A stretch of DNA of 64,000 nucleotides from JAKAVN01 sp963796565 (GTDB lineage Bacteria > Desulfobacterota > Binatia > Binatales > Binataceae): positions 372,001-436,000 of the forward strand of contig CAWCMA010000007.1 of the NCBI GenBank assembly GCA_963796565.1, written 5' to 3'. The notes beneath the pieces were generated by a model. The model did not search any database. It saw nothing but the letters and a program-made list of their open reading frames with translations, and was not told where the DNA came from. Shown here in pieces: positions 27,418 to 35,818 of the stretch (position 1 is its first letter; every line of letters begins with the position of its first letter). A program made the position numbers and the translations under genes.

Positions 27418-28029
27418 TTAGTTTCGCGCTCCCGGCGTGGCGACCGGAGCGGGCGCCTCAGATTCACTTGAGGTTGGATGTGATTCGACCGGCGTAACCT
27501 TGAGTCGAGAGACACCCTTGTGTGTAATTCCGACCTTTTCGGCCGCGCGTTTCGAGAGGTCGAGGTCGCGACCGTGAACAAAGGGGCCGCGATCGTTGAT
27601 GCGCACCTTCACTGAGCGGCCCGTGGCAGGGTTGGTCACTTTGACCGTCGAGCCGATCGGCAAAGTGCGCGAGGCGGCCGTGAGGCCATTGGGATTGTAG
27701 GGCTCGCCGCTGGCTGTCGAGTGACCAGCAGTGCTGCTGCCTTGATAAGAGGCCTTAACCGTCTTCGATGCTTTGCTGCTCGTTTTGGTGCTCGTTTCGG
27801 AACGCGTTGGCACAGCAGGCGGCGGCTGAGCCACTACGGGAGTAATCGGCGCTTGCGACGATCCTGTTTGGGTGGCGCACGCCGCCAAAGACACAGCGAG
27901 GCAAACGCCCATGCCCACAAGTGCGCTGCGACTCTTGCGTCGCAGACTGCCGAGGCTCGATGGCCAGAGCATCACGCGGCGCCATATCAGGCGGCGCGCG
28001 TTTTCAGGGACAGTTGCGCACGGAGTCAT
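27418..28029 (-). CDS. RlpA-like double-psi beta-barrel lipoprotein
   Basis: A 203-residue septal-ring-type lipoprotein. The lipobox is VSLAAC (Cys about residue 51). After a Ser/Thr/Lys-rich linker, the DPBB domain spans about residues 92-170 with GLTAASRTLPIGSTVKV, RINDRGPFVHGRDLDLSKRAA and ITHKGVSRLKV. RlpA proteins bind or cleave denuded peptidoglycan glycan strands at the septum. There is no C-terminal SPOR domain, unlike the longer RlpA proteins. The exact start within the N-terminal 40 residues is uncertain. Confidence 0.88.
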   Translation of the reverse strand: MTPCATVPENARRLIWRRVMLWPSSLGSLRRKSRSALVGMGVCLAVSLAACATQTGSSQAPITPVVAQPPPAVPTRSETSTKTSSKASKTVKASYQGSSTAGHSTASGEPYNPNGLTAASRTLPIGSTVKVTNPATGRSVKVRINDRGPFVHGRDLDLSKRAAEKVGITHKGVSRLKVTPVESHPTSSESEAPAPVATPGARN

Positions 28030-28267
28030 CAGGCATCTCTACCAGGATCTTGACCAACGCCAATCCAACACCAAGGCCGCCATCAGCGTCTTTGCAGACT
28101 TGGCGCAGCCTTCTGAGCAAACCATATTGACGCAATCACCGCTATCGAGCATTGCTGAAATGGCGCCCGACTATGGACTGGGCGAGAGATGGTGTGTGTA
28201 ACTGGGAGTCATTCGCTGATGCCTGCGCGCTGCTGGAAGGGCGCAAGCAACATGGGAGGATCAAAAA

Positions 28268-28741
28268 ATGGATCTTGAGGGAATCGAGCGGCGGCTGACC
28301 CGCCTGGAAGACATCGAGGCAATCAAACAGCTCAAGGCCAGATACTGTGAAATCTGCGACGACGATCATAATCCGGAAAGAATCACCTCGGTATTCGCCG
28401 AAGACGGGGTCTGGGAGAGCGCCGAATTTGGGACCGGCAGAGGGCACGCGGAAATCCGCAAGCTTTTCCAAGGATTCCAAAAGTTGATCGAATTCTCGCA
28501 GCACAATGTCATGAACCCAATCATCGAAGTCCACGGCGACAAGGCGACAGGCGAATGGTACTTCATGGGCCCTTTCAAGTTTCGCCAGGGTGAACAAGCG
28601 CGATGGCTGGCGCTGCAGTACAAGGATGAATACGTAAAGCTCAACGGCCAGTGGAAATACAAGCACCTGCGGGTCAATCTCAGGATGTTAGCTCCGCATG
28701 ACGAAGGCTGGGCCAAGCGTCTGATCGTCCCAATCAAGTAG
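28268..28741 (+). CDS. SnoaL-like (NTF2-fold) protein
   Basis: A 157-residue cytosolic protein. LEDIEAIKQLKARYCEICDDDH and the aromatic-rich strand ATGEWYFMGPFKF are typical of SnoaL-like_4 domains found in aromatic and steroid catabolism. A GGGAGG ribosome-binding site precedes the ATG. The His in FSQHNVMNP may line the pocket. No catalytic assignment is possible. Confidence 0.85.
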   Translation: MDLEGIERRLTRLEDIEAIKQLKARYCEICDDDHNPERITSVFAEDGVWESAEFGTGRGHAEIRKLFQGFQKLIEFSQHNVMNPIIEVHGDKATGEWYFMGPFKFRQGEQARWLALQYKDEYVKLNGQWKYKHLRVNLRMLAPHDEGWAKRLIVPIK

Positions 28742-28845
28742 AGTCTCGCGCCGGGAGTGCGTACCCGGCCGAAATAGGACCCGGGGTGGAAGGTCAAAGC
28801 GCGGGACCGATCCGGCGTGGGACCGGCAACGTTAGTGGCGACGGG

Positions 28846-30060
28846 TCACTTTTTCTCGAGCGCTTTGCCGATCGCGTCGAACGCGATGAACTGTTCGATT
28901 TCGAGCGGCACGCTCCAGTAATCGTCATACGCGCTGGCTTTTGCGATCACTACGTTGTACTTCGGCATCACGTAGACGAACTGGAAAAATACGCCTTCGG
29001 CCGAATACGGATGCCGCAGGCCCGGTTCGATAAGCCACCATTGATAACCGTACCCGCCGGGATCGTTGGGAAAGAGATGTCCCCATTGCACCGCCGGACC
29101 GTGCGGAGTGGTTGCCTGTGCGACCCACGACGCGGGAACGACCTGCATCCCGCCCGCCCTTCCCTGGTTGAGGAACAGCAGACCGAAGCGTCCGTAATCC
29201 CGCAGCCGCGCGTTGATACAGCAATACGCAGCCTCCATCGCGCCGGGGCCCGGACCGTCGGTGAGCCAGGTCGCGTCGCCTTCCATTCCGAGCGGCCGCC
29301 AGATTCGCCGAGAGAGCATATCAGCCAGCGATTCGCCGGTTACGCGCTTCACCAGCATCCCGAGTACGGCCGTATCGATGCTGCGATAGACGAACTTCGT
29401 GCCCGGCGCCTCGGCACGACCCAGCGACTTCGCGTAGCCCGCGAGCGTCTCCGATTCCTCGTCCATCGTCTTGCGCCACATGATCATGACGTCCGACGCG
29501 CCCTTGCCATACTCCTCGTTGAACTTCACGCCCGAGGACATTTCGAGGATGTCTTCGATCGGCACGCCGTCGTAGCCTGAACCTTTGAGCTCGGGCAGGT
29601 AGTTGGTGACCGGGTCGTTGAGACTTTTGATCTTGCCGTCGGCGAGCGCCAGGCCGACCAGTGTCGAGGTGAACGATTTCGCGACCGACCAGGAGGTGAA
29701 TTTCGATTTGTCGCTGGCGCCGTTGAAATAACGCTCATCGACGATCTTTCCGTCCTTGATGACCAGAAAACCCTGCGTACGGGAGCGCGCAAGAAGATCG
29801 TCGAGGCTGTGCCGCTTCCCCGCAAAAGTGTAAGTCACGTCGAGCTTGCGCGGCGCGCGCGGAAGCTCGGCGACCGGACCGCCGCGCCTGATCACATGGT
29901 ACGGATAGGCCGTATCCATGCTGCGGAACCCTGCGGCGCGCCCCTGGGGTGTGAACAGCGCGGCGCGCTTCGCCAGCGCTTCCGTATCGTTGGCCCGCGC
30001 CAAGGCCGGCAGCGTGATCGCGGCCAGCACCATTAGCGCAAGCTGAACTCGACGGTCCAT
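28846..30060 (-). CDS. Secreted serine hydrolase, class C beta-lactamase family
   Basis: A 404-residue exported esterase or peptidase. The signal peptide is MDRRVQLALMVLAAITLPALARA. The catalytic SxxK is SVAK in WSVAKSFTSTLVG (about residue 128), and the YxS element is YRS in KFVYRSIDTAV. The ATG at 30060 begins the signal peptide; a longer in-frame extension is rejected. It shares only the fold with the cytosolic hydrolase at 9077-10264. It is divergent from the VOC gene. Confidence 0.9.
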   Translation of the reverse strand: MDRRVQLALMVLAAITLPALARANDTEALAKRAALFTPQGRAAGFRSMDTAYPYHVIRRGGPVAELPRAPRKLDVTYTFAGKRHSLDDLLARSRTQGFLVIKDGKIVDERYFNGASDKSKFTSWSVAKSFTSTLVGLALADGKIKSLNDPVTNYLPELKGSGYDGVPIEDILEMSSGVKFNEEYGKGASDVMIMWRKTMDEESETLAGYAKSLGRAEAPGTKFVYRSIDTAVLGMLVKRVTGESLADMLSRRIWRPLGMEGDATWLTDGPGPGAMEAAYCCINARLRDYGRFGLLFLNQGRAGGMQVVPASWVAQATTPHGPAVQWGHLFPNDPGGYGYQWWLIEPGLRHPYSAEGVFFQFVYVMPKYNVVIAKASAYDDYWSVPLEIEQFIAFDAIGKALEKK

Positions 30061-30169
30061 ATTTGCCACCCTGATTGAGTTGCTTCCGGGATCGATTTTG
30101 CCTCCTCGATCGAAAACTTGTCGGCGCGCATCTGTTGTTATAGTGGTTTGAACAATAGTGGAGGCTGCC

Positions 30170-30637
30170 ATGTCAACATGCCCTCTGGAATTCGACGGAA
30201 TCGATCACACCGTGCTGCGGGTGACGGATATAAGACGCAGCCTCGGCTTCTATGTGGACGTGCTGGGACTCAGCCTGGAAAGAATCATCGAGGACATCGG
30301 CATCTATCAGCTCCGATGCGGCCGAAACCTGATCGACCTCTGCGTGCTGCCCCCGGACGCGACTCTGGCCCCGGGAGCGCAGCGGGGCATCGATCATCTC
30401 TGCCTGAGCGTTCGCGGCGACATGAACAAAATCGTCGAATACCTGACGGAGCATCATGTCGAAATGGCTTCGCCGCTGCGCGAGCTATATGGTGCCACCG
30501 GATTCGGCACCTCGATATACATTCTCGATCCCGACCGATACATGATCGAGCTCAAGGCCAACTATTCTCAATACCCGGTCAAAGTCACCGCGGCGCAGGC
30601 GATGGGAAGCATGACCCGTCCGCCGGCAAAACAATAG
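30170..30637 (+). CDS. VOC/glyoxalase-fold metalloenzyme
   Basis: A 155-residue vicinal-oxygen-chelate protein. The two beta-alpha-beta-beta-beta units begin GIDHTVLRVTDIRRSLGFYVDVLGLSL and GIDHLCLSVRGDMNKIVEYL. Potential metal ligands are the two IDH histidines and the Glu in YMIELKANY. GGAGG precedes the ATG at 30170. The function may be isomerase, dioxygenase or epimerase; sequence alone does not decide. Confidence 0.88.
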   Translation: MSTCPLEFDGIDHTVLRVTDIRRSLGFYVDVLGLSLERIIEDIGIYQLRCGRNLIDLCVLPPDATLAPGAQRGIDHLCLSVRGDMNKIVEYLTEHHVEMASPLRELYGATGFGTSIYILDPDRYMIELKANYSQYPVKVTAAQAMGSMTRPPAKQ

Positions 30638-30682
30638 GATTCGAGGAGCCGTACAACTCCGATCGGTTTGGAGCACGCTGGC

Positions 30683-31384
30683 ATGGCCGTGATGACCGTT
30701 CGAACGATCACGCTGGCGCTGTTGGCTAATCTTGTGATGACAGGAATGGCCATCGCGGCTTCGGCACCGGCCGGCGGATTCCTCGGAAGGCCGTTGCGTG
30801 AAGTCGAACAGCAGAACTTCTTCAAGCAGTTTCAGCTTGCGGAGCTGGCCAAGCGGGAGACTCCCTACGGGGCGGGCGTCGTGGTTTTCAAACCGGCGCA
30901 ACCGACCCTGCACTTCGACGTTGCGGTTACCGTCGACAAGACCGGCCACGTGCTCGCGGTACAACTGTGGCTGCGCCGCTCGTTCATTGACGCGGGCGGT
31001 AGTGAGCCTGTCGCCCGACAGGTCGTGCAGAGATTTTTGCGAGAGGCTCCACCGGGTGAGGACGTTCAACGGCTCGACCGCCTGGCTGACGAGATCCAAT
31101 ACGGTGACGCCGCCAGCCACGCCCCTGGAGCGGCGGCGCCGCCCAAGGTGGGACTGCCTGCACAGCCGAGCGCCGGCTATCTGGCGTTTATGGGTAAGCA
31201 AAAGACCTACCAGAAGGCGCTGGGAGAGAGCCGTCTGCAGATTCTCAACTATCGCGACAGATACGGACCAGTTATGACCTTGCAGGTGGTCCCGATAGGG
31301 AACGGCAAGCGCGAGCAGGCCGAGCTCGGGGGCTTTCCAGGGAGGCCTCGGACGGTGCTTGACGCGGGCGCGAAAGCTGCGTAG
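30683..31384 (+). CDS. Exported protein of unknown function
   Basis: About 233 residues with a signal peptide (TITLALLANLVMTGMAIAASA). The mature part has LHFDVAVTVDKTGHVLAVQLWLRRSFIDAGG and a C-terminal region with KTYQKALGESRLQIL. I recognise no family. Two in-frame ATGs (30683 and 30692) are possible starts; neither has a strong ribosome-binding site. It stands between the VOC gene and the DUF1097 membrane gene on the same strand. Confidence 0.7.
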   Translation: MAVMTVRTITLALLANLVMTGMAIAASAPAGGFLGRPLREVEQQNFFKQFQLAELAKRETPYGAGVVVFKPAQPTLHFDVAVTVDKTGHVLAVQLWLRRSFIDAGGSEPVARQVVQRFLREAPPGEDVQRLDRLADEIQYGDAASHAPGAAAPPKVGLPAQPSAGYLAFMGKQKTYQKALGESRLQILNYRDRYGPVMTLQVVPIGNGKREQAELGGFPGRPRTVLDAGAKAA

Positions 31385-31487
31385 GTATGCGAACAATTGA
31401 TGCTGCTGCGATGCTACCGCACTCTGCGATAGGCCGCGAATTTAATCCGGGCCGCCTGGCTAATCGTGGAGAAAAGAGGATTCAGCG

Positions 31488-32042
31488 ATGCGAAAGAATC
31501 CCATTCCGATGGAATGGTACATCGCCGGGCTCGCGGCGCTTACCGTACCACTCGCCGTTTACACCAAGGTGCCGACGTGGGCGACCTACGTCACCTGGGC
31601 CGGGGCTTTCCTGGTCGGTCCGAACGAGGCCATCAGGAAACTCTACCCGACCCTGATCGTCGGCACGGTCTGCGGGGTTATCTTCTTCATGCTGGCCTTT
31701 ACGTTCGACCCAATCGTAAGCTCAGTTGTGCTGCCTAACAGCGCGCTCGTCTTCGGGATGACGCTCGGTCTGCTCTACCTTGCGCGGATTCCGGTCTTTG
31801 CGCTGGTTCCGGGAATCTTTTTCGGCTTCACCTGTTACGTGGGAGTTGCGCTGGCAGCGCAAGTGAGCACGATACCGGCGTTGTTCGGACCGTGGGTGTA
31901 TGCGACCATCGCGCTACTGCTTGGTCCGCCCCTAGCCTGGCTCAGTGTGGCGCCCTACGTCCCGAGCGAGGTTCAAGCCGAGATTAAGGCGGCAGCCGGG
32001 AACGTCGCTATTCCCGCGGAAAATGTCTCGCTGCCGAGCTAG
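31488..32042 (+). CDS. DUF1097-like (YcdZ-type) membrane protein
   Basis: A 184-residue inner-membrane protein with about five or six hydrophobic segments: YIAGLAALTVPLAVY, AGAFLVGPNEAIRK, LIVGTVCGVIFFMLAF, ALVFGMTLGLLYLARI and IFFGFTCYVGVALAA. Pattern and size fit the DUF1097 family, whose role is unknown. An AGAGG ribosome-binding site precedes the ATG. Confidence 0.7.
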   Translation: MRKNPIPMEWYIAGLAALTVPLAVYTKVPTWATYVTWAGAFLVGPNEAIRKLYPTLIVGTVCGVIFFMLAFTFDPIVSSVVLPNSALVFGMTLGLLYLARIPVFALVPGIFFGFTCYVGVALAAQVSTIPALFGPWVYATIALLLGPPLAWLSVAPYVPSEVQAEIKAAAGNVAIPAENVSLPS

Positions 32043-32086
32043 ATGTCGACGTCTGGGACCCCGACTCTGACCCGGATTCCGGAGCG

Positions 32087-32530
32087 CTACAGTGGATTCG
32101 TGAAGCGGTGCTCGACGCGCGCTGCGATTTCACCGTTCTGTTTCCGTAGCGTGGAACTTATGACGACGAAAACCATCGGTCCGCTGCGCCCGGTCTTTTC
32201 GTAGATCTCCTTGATCCGGGAAATCGTCGTTATCGAGTCTCCGGCCCGAATCGGCGTCAGGAATTCGACGTCGATTCCGGCCAGGAGCCGGCGCGTGTCG
32301 AATTCGGGGTAGTGTTGGAAGATATTTTCACCGTCGCCGAAGATTGCGGCGAGCGACGGCGGCGCCACCAGGCCACCATGAGGTCCCACTTTTGCGGCTT
32401 CAGAATCGGTGTAGAGCGGGTTGGTTTCGCCGACCGCAGCGCAGAAGTTCGCGAGGAAGTCGCTCGTGACGTGAACCGGGTTTGCGGATTCGAAGGTGCG
32501 GCCGTCGAGAATTGAGCCGTAGTCGGTCAT
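32087..32530 (-). CDS. MaoC-like hot-dog-fold dehydratase domain protein
   Basis: A 147-residue protein of the MaoC/FAS1A N-terminal hydratase type. FCAAVGETNPLYTDSEAA is the hot-dog helix that carries the hydratase Asp/His equivalents in relatives. GIDVEFLTPIRAGDSITTISRIKEIYEK is the central strand pair. It follows the luciferase-like gene by 47 bases on the minus strand and probably belongs to the same acyl-CoA-linked unit as the crotonase. It could be one half of a two-subunit hydratase. Confidence 0.85.
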   Translation of the reverse strand: MTDYGSILDGRTFESANPVHVTSDFLANFCAAVGETNPLYTDSEAAKVGPHGGLVAPPSLAAIFGDGENIFQHYPEFDTRRLLAGIDVEFLTPIRAGDSITTISRIKEIYEKTGRSGPMVFVVISSTLRKQNGEIAARVEHRFTNPL

Positions 32531-32577
32531 GCCATATCACTGGTTGGTCGGCGCCGCGAAGTCAAAGCGGCCGCTAC

Positions 32578-33636
32578 TCAGTACTTTGCGATTACCTCGC
32601 GACTGAACTCCTCGATCATTTCGCGCCCTTTCGTGACCACCTGGATCGCGACCTGCGTGATGCCCGCCGCTTCCAGCGCCTTTAGCCGCGCGATTATTTC
32701 CTCGGCCGTCCCGGTCAGCGTAGTGGCGCGGATGAGTGCCTCGTCCAGGTACTTCTCTTCGCCGGGCTTCAGATAGATCAGATGTCCCTCGTGAACTTCG
32801 AGATAGCGGCGATCCTCGGGCGTTTTCATCTTCGCTACGTATTCGTCGCGATAGCGTTCCCACTGGCTCTGCGCCATCCACGGCGGCGTGACCGCCGACC
32901 GTTCCCACATCGCGTGGAATGGGACGATCGAGCGCGGACCTACCCGCTCGATCACCCGCGGTGAGGTCGCCGACTCGCCCGGCTTGAGCACGCATCCCGT
33001 CGTTATGCTCATGATTGGGAAGTTCACGAGCTTGCGCCCGCTGCGTTCCGCGCCCCGTCTTAGATGGATCAAGTCATTGCGCATCCGGTCCGGGTCCGAG
33101 AGCGTGGTGATCCATCCGTCGCCGAGCTCGCCCGCCAGTTCGATCGCCTTGGGGCCGTTCGCGGCAATGTGAATCGGAATCTGGTCCGTGACGTTGATGT
33201 AACCCCGGTCGGGATGCAGAAAGCGAATCCATCGCTCGCCCTTGCCTTCGTGGTACAGGACCTCGTCGCCGTGTAACAGCGTCCGGCAGCTACGAACGTA
33301 GTCACGAAAACTATCGAGCGGAATCGGCGGCAGGCCCATCGTATTGCGTCCGGTGAATCCGGTGCCGATACCCAGCATCGTACGGCCCGGCGCGAGCAGG
33401 TTGATGGTCGCGATCGACTGAGCGGTGACGGGCTCTATGCGGTTGGATGGGATCGCAACGCCGGGGCCAAGCTTGATGCGTTTGGTGTGCTCCGCGGCGA
33501 GCGCCAGGCAGACGAAGACGTCGCTGTAGAGCAACTGCGAATCGTAGAACCAGGCGTGGGTGAACCCGCTTTCTTCGGCAATTGCGAGATCCTTCCACGC
33601 ATCGGGGCGGGCCGGGTATGCGATTGCGAAGTCCAT
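32578..33636 (-). CDS. LLM-class flavin/F420-dependent oxidoreductase
   Basis: A 352-residue luciferase-like enzyme, paralogous to the gene at 4519-5592. It carries IAEESGFTHAWFYDSQ, ATINLLAPGRTMLGIGTGFTGRN, AGELGDGWITTLSDPDRM and a GEEKYLDEALIRATTLTG block. GGAG lies 6 bases upstream of the ATG at 33636. A longer open frame to 33966 is an overlap with the crotonase gene and not part of this protein. It lies between crotonase and MaoC-like genes, so an acyl-CoA-type or lipid-like substrate is conceivable. Confidence 0.9.
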   Translation of the reverse strand: MDFAIAYPARPDAWKDLAIAEESGFTHAWFYDSQLLYSDVFVCLALAAEHTKRIKLGPGVAIPSNRIEPVTAQSIATINLLAPGRTMLGIGTGFTGRNTMGLPPIPLDSFRDYVRSCRTLLHGDEVLYHEGKGERWIRFLHPDRGYINVTDQIPIHIAANGPKAIELAGELGDGWITTLSDPDRMRNDLIHLRRGAERSGRKLVNFPIMSITTGCVLKPGESATSPRVIERVGPRSIVPFHAMWERSAVTPPWMAQSQWERYRDEYVAKMKTPEDRRYLEVHEGHLIYLKPGEEKYLDEALIRATTLTGTAEEIIARLKALEAAGITQVAIQVVTKGREMIEEFSREVIAKY

Positions 33637-33685
33637 TCTTGTCTCCTGGCGGCTGGTTGAGGGCAGCCGGACGCCGAAGTCGGGG

Positions 33686-34468
33686 TTAGCGGCCTTTGAA
33701 AGAAGCTTCGCGCTTTTCCAGGAAGGCGGAAATTCCTTCGTGCTTGTCCTCGGTGCCGTAGATGGTGGTGACCAGGAAGGTTTCGAACTCCACCCCGGAG
33801 GCGAGGTCCATCTGAATCCCCTGACGCACGGCCCGTTTGATAAGAGCATGGCTGAGCGGCGCGCGCTTTTCATACACCGCCACCATCGCAAAGGCTGCCT
33901 CAAGCGCGCCGCCCGTCGGCACCAGACGATTGACCAGCCCGATGCGGTAAGCTTCCGCGGCGTCAATCGTTTCCGCCGAAAACATCAATTCCAGGGCCTT
34001 GGCGAGGCCCACGATACGCGGCAGGCGCTGGGTGCCGCCCGCGCCCGGAACGGTGCCGATGCGGGAGCTGGTGATGGCAAAACTGGCGCCCTCTCCGGCA
34101 ACCCGGATGTCGCACGCGAGCGCCATCTCGCATCCGCCGGTCAGGCAAAATCCCTCGATCGCGGCGATCACCGGCTTGCCCAATTTTTCCAGCGTCGCGT
34201 TGAGTTGATGCCAGCGGCCGAAGTATTCGACGCCAGCGGCCGGCGATTTAACCGCCAGGGCGTCGTTGAGGTCCGCCCCGGCCGAGAAGAAGTCCTTGCC
34301 ACCGGTAATAATCAGCGCGCGCACGGTGGGTTCGGCTTCGGCCTGCCGCGCTGCCGCGATCATTTCCTCCATCATGCGAAGATCCACGGCGTTGCGCCGA
34401 TGCGGTCGGTTGAGCGTGACGATAAACGACGGACCTGCCTGCTGCGTGATTATGGTTTCAAAGCCCAT
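33686..34468 (-). CDS. Enoyl-CoA hydratase/isomerase-family protein (one catalytic Glu replaced)
   Basis: A 260-residue crotonase-fold enzyme. The CoA oxyanion-hole block is SAGADLNDAL, and the first catalytic Glu is in GFCLTGGCEMALACDIRVA. The second (crotonase Glu164, pattern PEI-LG) is replaced: the segment reads FAITSSRIGTVPGAGGTQRLPR. A plain hydratase is therefore less likely than an isomerase, hydrolase or lyase activity. The ATG at 34468 has GAGG upstream. It is divergent from the acyl-CoA dehydrogenase gene and heads the minus-strand unit crotonase, LLM oxidoreductase, MaoC-like. Confidence 0.88.
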   Translation of the reverse strand: MGFETIITQQAGPSFIVTLNRPHRRNAVDLRMMEEMIAAARQAEAEPTVRALIITGGKDFFSAGADLNDALAVKSPAAGVEYFGRWHQLNATLEKLGKPVIAAIEGFCLTGGCEMALACDIRVAGEGASFAITSSRIGTVPGAGGTQRLPRIVGLAKALELMFSAETIDAAEAYRIGLVNRLVPTGGALEAAFAMVAVYEKRAPLSHALIKRAVRQGIQMDLASGVEFETFLVTTIYGTEDKHEGISAFLEKREASFKGR

Positions 34469-34606
34469 TACTCTTGCCTCGTCGGTGCAGCTTAACAACA
34501 CTGAGCTGACCTTTGAAATTCATCATCAACGTTGCTACAGCGGGTCTGTGATGCAAACAGAATTTGTCATGATGGTGCGGGCGTTTCGGCGCCCGCGAGT
34601 GCGCAC

Positions 34607-35746
34607 ATGAGCCGGCTCACCGAGCGGCAGGTCGCGATTCGCGACATGACGCGTGAGTTCGTCCGCAAAGAGGTCACTCCGTTCGCTGCGCAATGGGACC
34701 GCGACGCGACAGTGCCGCTGGACACGCTCCGCAAAATTGGCGCCTTGGGTCTGTTCGGGGTGTGTGTGCCGGAGCAATGGAGCGGCAGCGGCGCGGATTT
34801 TATTTCCTACGTGCTGGCGACTGAGGAAATCGCGTACGGCGATGCCGGGGTCTGCAACATGGTCAGCGCCAGCAACTCGTACGGCTTCAAGATTCGCGAT
34901 TTTGGCACGCCGGAGCAGAAGGAACGCTTTCTGCGCCCGGTGGCGAGCGGCCGCGAGCTCGGCTGCATGCTGCTCACCGAGCCGCAGGCCGGATCCGACG
35001 CGGCCAATCTGCGCACTCGCGCCGTGCGCCACGGCGACCATTTTGTGATCAACGGCACTAAATCCCTGATAACGTCGGGCCGCTCCGCCAGCGTCGCGGT
35101 GGTGGTCGCGGTCACCGATCCTGACGCCGGCAAACGCGGCATCTCCGCCTTTCTCACCCGCACCGATCAGCCCGGTTATCATGTGCTTCGAGTCGAGCAT
35201 AAGCTCGGACATCGCAGCAACGACACCTGCCAGATCGAGCTGGAGAATCTCGAAGTTCCGGCCGAGAACCTGCTGGGCGAGCCGGGGCGCGGATTGAAAG
35301 TCGCGTTTTCCGGCCTCGACAGCGGACGGATCGGGGTCGCCGCGCAGTCGATCGGCGTGGCGCGCGCCGCTTTCGACGCCGCGCTGAGCTATGCCCGAGA
35401 GCGCGAGGCGTTCGGCAAGAAGCTGACCGAACACCAGGCGATCGCGTTCAAGCTGGCCGAGATGGCGACCGAGATCGAAGTGGCGCGGCAGATGTGCCGT
35501 CACGCGGCCGAACTGAAAGAGGAGCAGGTACGCTGCATCAAGGAGGCCTCGATGTCCAAGTTGTTCGCCTCCCAGATGTGCGAGCGGGTCTGCTCGGCGG
35601 CGATTCAGATCCATGGCGGCTACGGCTTCATCAACGACTACCCGGTCGAGAAATTCTATCGCGACGCGCGCGTCTTTCAGATTTACGACGGCACCAACGA
35701 GGTGCAGAAAATTCTGATCTCCCGCGAACTTGCAGCAGGGCATTGA
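34607..35746 (+). CDS. Acyl-CoA dehydrogenase
   Basis: A 379-residue FAD-dependent dehydrogenase. Typical motifs are CMLLTEPQAGSDAANLRTRA, GTKSLITSGRSA, the helix-G segment SGLDSGRIGVAAQSIGVARAAFD, and HGGYGFINDYPVEKFYRDAR. The usual catalytic Glu of IYEGT is Asp here (FQIYDGTNEVQKILISRE), and no alternative Glu is seen in helix G. The ATG at 34607 is chosen over an earlier in-frame start with no family sequence. It precedes the GrdB-like selenoprotein gene on the same strand. Confidence 0.93.
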   Translation: MSRLTERQVAIRDMTREFVRKEVTPFAAQWDRDATVPLDTLRKIGALGLFGVCVPEQWSGSGADFISYVLATEEIAYGDAGVCNMVSASNSYGFKIRDFGTPEQKERFLRPVASGRELGCMLLTEPQAGSDAANLRTRAVRHGDHFVINGTKSLITSGRSASVAVVVAVTDPDAGKRGISAFLTRTDQPGYHVLRVEHKLGHRSNDTCQIELENLEVPAENLLGEPGRGLKVAFSGLDSGRIGVAAQSIGVARAAFDAALSYAREREAFGKKLTEHQAIAFKLAEMATEIEVARQMCRHAAELKEEQVRCIKEASMSKLFASQMCERVCSAAIQIHGGYGFINDYPVEKFYRDARVFQIYDGTNEVQKILISRELAAGH

Positions 35747-35818
35747 TCGGCATGCACGGCCTGCTTTGGTTAGCATGCGCGGGTTAGTTTGGTTAAAATG
35801 GTTGCGGGAGCGTATGGA

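Noticed and set aside
33637..33966. A longer N-terminus for the luciferase-like gene ending at 32578
   Set aside because: The extra 110 residues are antisense-like shadow sequence of the crotonase gene on the same strand, and a GGAG site precedes the ATG at 33636.
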